Shown here: positions 20,510 through 25,266 of the stretch, piece after piece
Layout of the letters: each line of letters starts with the position of its first letter
Position numbering within the stretch: position 1 is the first letter of the stretch
DNA from: a virus
Virus record (IMG/VR): IMGVR_UViG_3300025154_002714
Location: 1 to 25,266 of that record
Length of the DNA: 25,266 nucleotides
Direction: 5' to 3' (one strand)
Made by a program: the position numbers and the translations under genes
Notes under the pieces: generated by a model
The model's input: the letters and a program-made list of their open reading frames with translations, nothing else
What the model was told of the DNA's origin: nothing
Databases searched by the model: none

Positions 20510-20956
20510 ATGAAGACTTTTACAGATAGTGCCGGTAGAACATGGACCATCTCTCTAACCATTGATAGCGCAAAGCGCGTTCGTGATTTATTGAGCATCA
20601 ATTTATTAGAGCCGGAGGTTGGTGATCCGCCATTAATAACAAGGCTCGGTACGGACGAATTTTTATTATGCGATGTCATATATTGTCTTATTAAACCACA
20701 GGCGGATTCATTAAGTATTTCCAGCGAGCAGTTTGGTCAGGCACTTGGTGGTGATGTAATACTTGCAGCGCAGAATGCTTTTTATGATGAGGTAATTGAT
20801 TTTTTCCAGAAACGGGGTCGAACCGACAGAGCCAAAGCGGCAGCGACTCAGCAGAAAATGATAAATCTGGCGATAGAGCAAGTGACCAAGAATCTGACTC
20901 AAATCGACCTGGGCGGGAAACTGACGGAAATATTTGGCGGACGGTCTATACAATAG
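20510..20956 (+). CDS. Tail assembly chaperone, short form (G-like)
   Basis: A 148-residue protein with GAGG seven bases before its ATG. It reads as a helical protein (RTWTISLTIDSAKRVRDLLSIN, DEFLLCDVIYCLIKPQ), the composition expected of lambda gpG-type chaperones that wrap and prepare the tape measure protein before tail tube polymerisation. A heptamer T_TTT_TTC at 20800-20806, in the correct frame, allows a fraction of ribosomes to slip into the -1 frame and make the longer form. Without slipping, translation stops at 20954-20956. Confidence 0.75.
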   Translation: MKTFTDSAGRTWTISLTIDSAKRVRDLLSINLLEPEVGDPPLITRLGTDEFLLCDVIYCLIKPQADSLSISSEQFGQALGGDVILAAQNAFYDEVIDFFQKRGRTDRAKAAATQQKMINLAIEQVTKNLTQIDLGGKLTEIFGGRSIQ

Positions 20957-21237
20957 CAGGCTTTTTAGGCGTTGACCCCGCGCCTTTGACGCTGCGTGAA
21001 CTTTGGTGGATGTCTGAAGCGATTGAACTGCGGGACAGGATGGAATGGAACAGGGTTTCGGCACTCATGGCTCTGCTATGCAATATAAATAGTGACCCGA
21101 AAAAAGGTAAAACATTCTGCCCGGCTGATTTTAATCCATATTTTAGTAAAAAGCAGAAACACCAAAACGCAATAGAAGTCAAAGACGCAGAGTCCAGAAA
21201 ATCATTTAAAGAAGCATTCGAAGGAAGAAGATTTTAA
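20510..21237 (+). CDS. Tail assembly chaperone, frameshifted long form (GT-like)
   Basis: The -1 frame is blocked by TGA at 20797-20799 and is open from 20800 to the stop at 21235-21237, so it can be entered at T_TTT_TTC 20800-20806. The fused product is 242 residues: 99 from the zero frame, then a hydrophilic linker (PETGSNRQSQSGSDSAEN and onward), then a conserved-looking T domain with GNIWRTVYTIAGFLGVDPA, TLRELWWMSEA and WNRVSALMALLCNI. There is no good independent start for that domain: the TTG at 20986 lies in the middle of it, behind IWRTVYTIAGFLG. The arrangement matches lambda G and G-T, where GT recruits tail tube subunits to the tape measure complex. The stop is followed two bases later by the tape measure start. 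Confidence 0.82.
20800..20806 (+). promoter_or_regulatory. Programmed -1 ribosomal frameshift slippery site
   Basis: T_TTT_TTC sits in the right register: zero-frame codons are GAT TTT TTC CAG, and slipping by one base gives TTT TTT then CCA. The -1 frame's nearest upstream stop (TGA 20797-20799) ends immediately before it, so this is the first possible entry point. I see no strong hairpin directly downstream. Confidence 0.8.
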
Positions 21238-21239
21238 TA

Positions 21240-23312
21240 ATGGCAAATTCAGGTTCAATAAAAGCTGGTGCTGCATACGTAGAAATCTTTGCAGATAGAA
21301 GTCCGTTAATTCGCGGACTTCGCGCAGCTGAGATAAGTGTGAAAAAATGGGGTCAATCTGTGTCAGCAATGGGCAGGCAAATGATGGGCCTTGGTACTGC
21401 TATAATTGGTCCACTCATTGGCGCTGCGAAATATTTTTCAACATTTGGAGACAATATTGCAAAGATGTCTAAAAGGACAGGTATTGGTGTTGAATCCTTA
21501 AGCGCTCTTGGCTTTGCTGCAGAACAATCTGGAAGTAATTTAGAAACAGTGGAAAAGGCAATCCGCAAAATGCAGCAGAATATTTTAGATGCGAATATAG
21601 GTTTAAAGACTGCAACTGATGTATTTGCAATGTTGGGAGTGAGTGCTGAATCTTTTGCCGGTTTAAAACCGGAAGAGCAATTTCGTCTTATGGCTGATAG
21701 ACTCAGTAAAATAGAAGACCCATCCAAACGTGCCGCGATAGCTATGAAAATATTTGGAAAAAGTGGAACCCAGTTACTGCCTATGCTTGAAAAAGGCAGT
21801 GCAGGCTTAGATGAATTAATGAAAGAAGCCAAACAGCTTGGCCTTGTTTTATCAAGTGAAGATGCTATGGCTGCGGAGGAACTTAATGATGCGTTGAATC
21901 GTATGTGGCGGACAATAAAGATGTCTTTTGCTAATATCGGCGCAGCTGTCGCTCCTATTATTACGGATTTATCAAATAAAATAGCTGTCATCGTCGGCAA
22001 AATATCAAACTGGATTAAGGAGAACAGAGGGCTGTTTCAAACAGCCCTTTTTGTCGGCGCAGGTCTGATTGCAGCAGGCGGTGCATTTGTTGTTTTTGGA
22101 AATGCTTTAATTTATGCAAGCAAAGCATTTGCCATCATAAGAACTAGTTTTACTGCGTTAAGAACAGGACTTGCGTTTTTAATGTCGCCAATTGGTTTAG
22201 TAATAGCAGCTGTTATAGCTTTGACAGGAGTATTTTTATATTTTACCGGTTACGGCAGCCAGCTTCTTAACTGGCTGGGAGGCTGTTTTAATACATTAAA
22301 ACAGGATGCGACGAATGCCATTGGTGGTATTTCAGCTGCGTTTGCAAAAGGTGACCTGGGGCTTGCTGCACGTATCGGCTGGTTATTTGTAAAAACCGAA
22401 TGGCTGCGTGCAAAGGAATGGATGCTTGGATACTGGCACAGCATCAAACTTTTTATTATGGATGTTTGGTATTCATTAGTTTATTCAATTGCCGCTGCCT
22501 GGTACGCTGCGGTTTATGGAATCGAAGTTGCCTTTGCTGAAACTGCCGCTTTTTTAGGCCAGGTTTGGACAAGGGCCGGGGCAATTTTAAAAACAGCATG
22601 GGTTGATGCGGTACAGTTTTTCAAAACTATATGGGTAGGCTTTAAAGAGTGGTGGGCTAATACGATCGATGCAGTTGCAAAGAAATTAATGCAGGTATGG
22701 ATATGGTGGAAGAAAATCACAGATTCAAGTTTTGATGCAGCAGCTGCAGAAAAACAGTTACATGATAGTTTTACACAGGATAAACAGGAACGACACGAAA
22801 ATTCTGATGCTAAAATTTTAGCAATCGATAAAGAAGCTGATGCAAATCGCAGTGCAATCGAACAGGAAAAAGAACAATCTCTACGCGAAATTGAAACCCG
22901 CAGATCAGGCAGACGCGAGCAATCAAAAGCTGAATTCGATTCGGGTATGGCCGGAGCAAACCAATACGTTGAAGATGGATTGCAGGGTATGATTGATGCA
23001 AATGCCCAAAGTTCAAAAGAAGTTGCCGATGAACTTGCCAAAACCAAAGAAGAATTCAATGCTGCCATTGCTAAGGCCAAAGAGCCTGTTGAATCCAAAG
23101 CAAAAACTCTGGTACCTGCCCAAAAAGATTGGCAGGCCCAAAGTGGTCTTACAAAGGCATCGACAACCGGAACCTTCAGTGCATTCGGTTTATCTCAGAT
23201 GGGTGCAGGCGGTGTAATGCAAAAAATTGCTGATTTTACACAGCGAACAGCCCAGGCAACTGAGGAGATCGCTGAAAATTCTGACAATGGCACAGCAGAG
23301 TTCGGAGATTAA
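21240..23312 (+). CDS. Tail length tape measure protein
   Basis: A 690-residue, mostly helical protein. The N-terminal part reads as typical tape measure: AAYVEIFADRSPLIRGLRAAE, then MGRQMMGLGTAIIGPLIGAAKYF, IAKMSKRTGIGVESLSALGFAAEQSG (about 80-100) and FGKSGTQLLPMLEKG. Two long hydrophobic segments (about 262-292 and 306-338) could insert in the host membrane during DNA ejection. The C-terminal portion (about 490-640) is charged and probably coiled coil (DKEADANRSAIEQEKEQSL). It lies in the tail tube lumen, sets its length and is ejected with the DNA. For long-tailed phages about 690 residues would imply a tail of very roughly 100 nm. An AAGGAAGAAG tract is upstream. The next gene starts 4 bp after its stop. 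Confidence 0.93.
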   Translation: MANSGSIKAGAAYVEIFADRSPLIRGLRAAEISVKKWGQSVSAMGRQMMGLGTAIIGPLIGAAKYFSTFGDNIAKMSKRTGIGVESLSALGFAAEQSGSNLETVEKAIRKMQQNILDANIGLKTATDVFAMLGVSAESFAGLKPEEQFRLMADRLSKIEDPSKRAAIAMKIFGKSGTQLLPMLEKGSAGLDELMKEAKQLGLVLSSEDAMAAEELNDALNRMWRTIKMSFANIGAAVAPIITDLSNKIAVIVGKISNWIKENRGLFQTALFVGAGLIAAGGAFVVFGNALIYASKAFAIIRTSFTALRTGLAFLMSPIGLVIAAVIALTGVFLYFTGYGSQLLNWLGGCFNTLKQDATNAIGGISAAFAKGDLGLAARIGWLFVKTEWLRAKEWMLGYWHSIKLFIMDVWYSLVYSIAAAWYAAVYGIEVAFAETAAFLGQVWTRAGAILKTAWVDAVQFFKTIWVGFKEWWANTIDAVAKKLMQVWIWWKKITDSSFDAAAAEKQLHDSFTQDKQERHENSDAKILAIDKEADANRSAIEQEKEQSLREIETRRSGRREQSKAEFDSGMAGANQYVEDGLQGMIDANAQSSKEVADELAKTKEEFNAAIAKAKEPVESKAKTLVPAQKDWQAQSGLTKASTTGTFSAFGLSQMGAGGVMQKIADFTQRTAQATEEIAENSDNGTAEFGD

Positions 23313-23315
23313 GCT

Positions 23316-24134
23316 ATGGCAGGCATATATACAGTCTCAGAACGATGGTCAGCTCGCAAACGCAGCGGCGGCTCTAATAAAGGCGCAACTGTTGAATATG
23401 TAATTCAAGAGACAACTGCCGGTACACCAGAGATGGATGATGGCCAGGTAATAACTGCACTTATCGATAGTGCACCTGCGACCTGGGGGCAGGCTCAAAT
23501 CCCACGCGTATCTTATGATGTAGAGCAAATATCCGATCGGGTCTGGATCGGCACCGTTAATTATGGATTCAATAAAAAAGAAGTTGGTGATGTTGAATAC
23601 AGCTTCGATACAGGTGGCGGCAGCCAAAAAATCACGCAAACAATTTCACCTTTAAATGTTTGGAGATATGGAAATAGTGCACCTGATTTTAAAGGTGCGA
23701 TCAATGTCGATGACAACAGTGTCAATGGCGTTGATATTATAGTGCCGGTATATAGTTTTAATGAAACCAGAATTGTTGATAATGATGATGTTGGCTCAGC
23801 TTTCAAATCTGCTTTATTTAATCTCACAGGAAAAGTTAATCATTTAAGCTGGCATGGATTCAATGCTGGTGAAGTGCTATTTATGGGAGCAAGTGGTTCA
23901 CGTCATGGCCGAAGAGGCGATTGGGAGATAAATTACAAATTTGGTGCAAGTCCCAATAAAACCAACATAACAATCGGAACTATCACGGGTATTGATAAAA
24001 AAGGATGGGAATATCTTTGGGTCAGATATGAAAAAAGTACTGACCAAAACTGCCTGGTACAAATTCCTAAGGCAGTTTACGTGCATCAGGTTTATGAATA
24101 TGGTGATTTTTCAGCGCTTGGGCTAGGTAACTAA
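23316..24134 (+). CDS. Distal tail/tail tip-associated protein
   Basis: A 272-residue protein after the tape measure gene, the usual place for the distal tail protein. GGAG lies eight bases before the ATG. The sequence is beta-rich: VSERWSARKRSG, GATVEYVIQETTAGTPE, VSYDVEQISDRVWIGTVNYG, then HLSWHGFNAGEVLFMGASG and a closing block GWEYLWVRYEKSTDQ ... VYEYGDFSALGLG. I believe this ending recurs in tail proteins of related prophages, but no domain name is certain. The probable role is the tail tip, binding the end of the tube and further appendages. Confidence 0.6.
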   Translation: MAGIYTVSERWSARKRSGGSNKGATVEYVIQETTAGTPEMDDGQVITALIDSAPATWGQAQIPRVSYDVEQISDRVWIGTVNYGFNKKEVGDVEYSFDTGGGSQKITQTISPLNVWRYGNSAPDFKGAINVDDNSVNGVDIIVPVYSFNETRIVDNDDVGSAFKSALFNLTGKVNHLSWHGFNAGEVLFMGASGSRHGRRGDWEINYKFGASPNKTNITIGTITGIDKKGWEYLWVRYEKSTDQNCLVQIPKAVYVHQVYEYGDFSALGLGN

Positions 24135-24135
24135 T

Positions 24136-24975
24136 ATGGGTGATACGTTCCGAAAAGTCCGTGATGGTGAAAAACTGCGAATACCTGCCCGTACTTATAA
24201 CGCCATGGTTGATGCTGCACAGGACTTCATCAATCGAAAAAACAATGTCTCGTCAGAAACCGGTAATCATCTTCCTGCAAATATGGTTTACGTCAAAAAC
24301 GACAGCGGCGCAAATGTTGATAGATTCAATGTACTTGGAATTGCAGGTTCTGCCATTCTTCCAGGCGGCTCTGATGCGAGTAACTTCTTTCGAAGTGTAG
24401 TTTTTTCGGGTGTAACACCTCTATTGCCTGACCATAGAGGTGGCAATTTTGTTATTACAGCTGAACCTATCGCAAACGGCTCGGTTGGCCTTGGCTATAT
24501 TTCGGGTGTTATTCAGGTAAAAGTTTACGCGCCATACGCCGTACTAAATGGTACGTTTGCAGATATTGCACACAACGATGTTACACAGCTTGCCGTTACC
24601 AATTCGCCATCTACGACAAAAATTATGTTCCGCCATAGTACGATAGTTGGACCAAGCGGCAATACTTATTGGGCAATTGTAAGGCTCAATTATTCCGAAA
24701 ATCCAATCAGGCGTGCGGTTTGTAAGCAGGCAGCAGGTGCATCGAATACAATTCAAGTGAATTTAATCAGGAACAATGCAGAACAGACATCGGGTATAGA
24801 ATCCAATGTAACTGTTACCTGCGATATATTCGGCGGCGAAACAGCACTGCAAGCTGCAATGCCGAAACTGCAAAGCGGTGATATTATTTATGTAACTAAT
24901 GTTGATGGAATCTGGCGTTGTATAAATACTTTCACACCATTTGTTGGTTGTGATTGTTCGGATGAGGCTGTATGA
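24136..24975 (+). CDS. Hypothetical tail tip/appendage protein
   Basis: A 279-residue protein. It opens FRKVRDGEKLRIPARTYNAMVDAAQDFINRK, a helical segment I associate with tail-associated proteins ('IPARTYNAMVDAA' pattern), then is largely beta (VYVKNDSGANVDRFNVLGIAG, NFVITAEPIANGSVG, VKVYAPYAVLNG, and SGNTYWAIVRLNY). The C-terminal quarter has short strands with cysteines (VTVTCDIFGG and a final FVGCDCSDEAV). No catalytic motif is visible. Its place after the distal tail gene suggests a structural component of the tail end. No clear ribosome binding site precedes the ATG; the stop overlaps the next start (ATGA). Confidence 0.6.
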   Translation: MGDTFRKVRDGEKLRIPARTYNAMVDAAQDFINRKNNVSSETGNHLPANMVYVKNDSGANVDRFNVLGIAGSAILPGGSDASNFFRSVVFSGVTPLLPDHRGGNFVITAEPIANGSVGLGYISGVIQVKVYAPYAVLNGTFADIAHNDVTQLAVTNSPSTTKIMFRHSTIVGPSGNTYWAIVRLNYSENPIRRAVCKQAAGASNTIQVNLIRNNAEQTSGIESNVTVTCDIFGGETALQAAMPKLQSGDIIYVTNVDGIWRCINTFTPFVGCDCSDEAV

Positions 24976-25266
24976 CGTATTTACCACCTATTTATGGAGA
25001 AGCTAATTGGACTTATCAAGCTAATAAGTATAAGTATAGAAACGTAGCAAGAAATGTTCAGCGAACGCCTGATAACAAACTAAAAGTTCATGATAATAAA
25101 ATTATGGTAACTTGCGATTGGCCTCAAAAATTATGTTTAACGTTTAAAGATGTTCGTGAAGATAGCCCGGGTTGTCAATATTCTTATGATTATAGCTGTG
25201 ATGCACCTGCCTGGATTAATCCTAATCGCAAATTCATTGTACATAAAATAATGGATTTTGATGGTG
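24972..25266 (+). CDS. Start of a further tail-region protein, cut by window end
   Basis: A frame opening on the ATGA overlap with the previous gene, with no stop before the window end: 98 residues visible. It starts MTYLPPIYGEANWTYQANKY and is rich in Tyr, Asn and Cys (VTCDWPQKLCLTF, GCQYSYDYSC). Nothing identifies a family. Position suggests another tail or adsorption protein. The close coupling to the upstream gene supports real translation. Confidence 0.6.
   Translation, partial: MTYLPPIYGEANWTYQANKYKYRNVARNVQRTPDNKLKVHDNKIMVTCDWPQKLCLTFKDVREDSPGCQYSYDYSCDAPAWINPNRKFIVHKIMDFDG

Noticed and set aside
20911-20921. GGGCGGGAAAC, resembling the lambda G_GGA_AAG slippery site
   Set aside because: Codon boundaries in the zero frame fall as GGG AAA, so the X_XXY_YYZ register is not met. 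T_TTT_TTC at 20800 fits exactly.
20986-21237. Independent 83-codon gene starting with TTG at 20986
   Set aside because: The conserved-looking sequence extends upstream in the same frame (IWRTVYTIAGFLG) with no start and no ribosome binding site, fitting a frameshift extension.
21353-22000. A 215-codon - strand frame inside the tape measure gene
   Set aside because: Shadow of a helical coding region; Ser/Ala/Ile-rich composition and no ribosome binding site.

Overview
The window is a continuous piece of a tailed, siphovirus-like bacteriophage or prophage, without rRNA, tRNA, integrase or recognisable host housekeeping genes. Almost everything is on the + strand and tightly packed, with ATGA/TAATG overlaps and AGGAG-type ribosome binding sites; one five-gene cassette lies on the - strand. 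The host is uncertain. The look of the head and tail proteins and one interspersed repeat made of degenerate CCCTAAA/TTTAGGG words (16558-16707) remind me of prophages of Planctomycetota (Phycisphaerae-like bacteria). That is recollection, not a search result.

Layout. (1) 1-4.7 kb, replication: the end of a RusA-like Holliday junction resolvase, an SF2 DEAH helicase with a zinc ribbon, and a primase-polymerase/DUF3987 helicase-like protein. They are followed by a possible replication origin with seven CCTATT-core boxes, a 30-bp pure A/T run and a 28-bp alternating pyrimidine-purine tract. (2) 4.7-5.8 kb: a lipoprotein, small cysteine-containing proteins, and a 38-codon ORF that overlaps a lone CRISPR-repeat-like sequence. 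(3) 5.8-7.1 kb: a ParB-DNA methyltransferase fusion. (4) 7.1-8.5 kb: a - strand operon of five small genes ending in a winged-helix protein; its probable terminator sits inside the 3' end of the methyltransferase gene. (5) 8.6-11.2 kb, packaging: a small DNA-binding-like protein, the large terminase (whose N-terminus resembles that small protein), and an NrdR-like zinc ribbon. (6) 11.2-12.2 kb: a NucS/DUF91-like nuclease with its own promoter, then a second promoter and a strong intrinsic terminator that together could define a short leader or small RNA. (7) 12.2-16.6 kb, head: a small protein, lambda-type portal, a fused prohead protease-major capsid protein with a possible internal start, and a DUF2190 cement protein. 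(8) 16.7-25.3 kb, connector and tail: head closure, a small membrane protein, tail terminator-like protein, a beta-helix protein, gp10-like tail completion, tail tube, a tail assembly chaperone pair joined by a predicted -1 frameshift at T_TTT_TTC, tape measure protein and distal tail proteins, the last cut by the window end.

Together these describe replication, packaging, head and tail modules in standard long-tailed phage order. The accessory material (methyltransferase, reverse cassette, nuclease island, CRISPR-like repeat) is inserted at the module borders. Lysis genes are not recognised here, apart from weak holin or spanin-like candidates.
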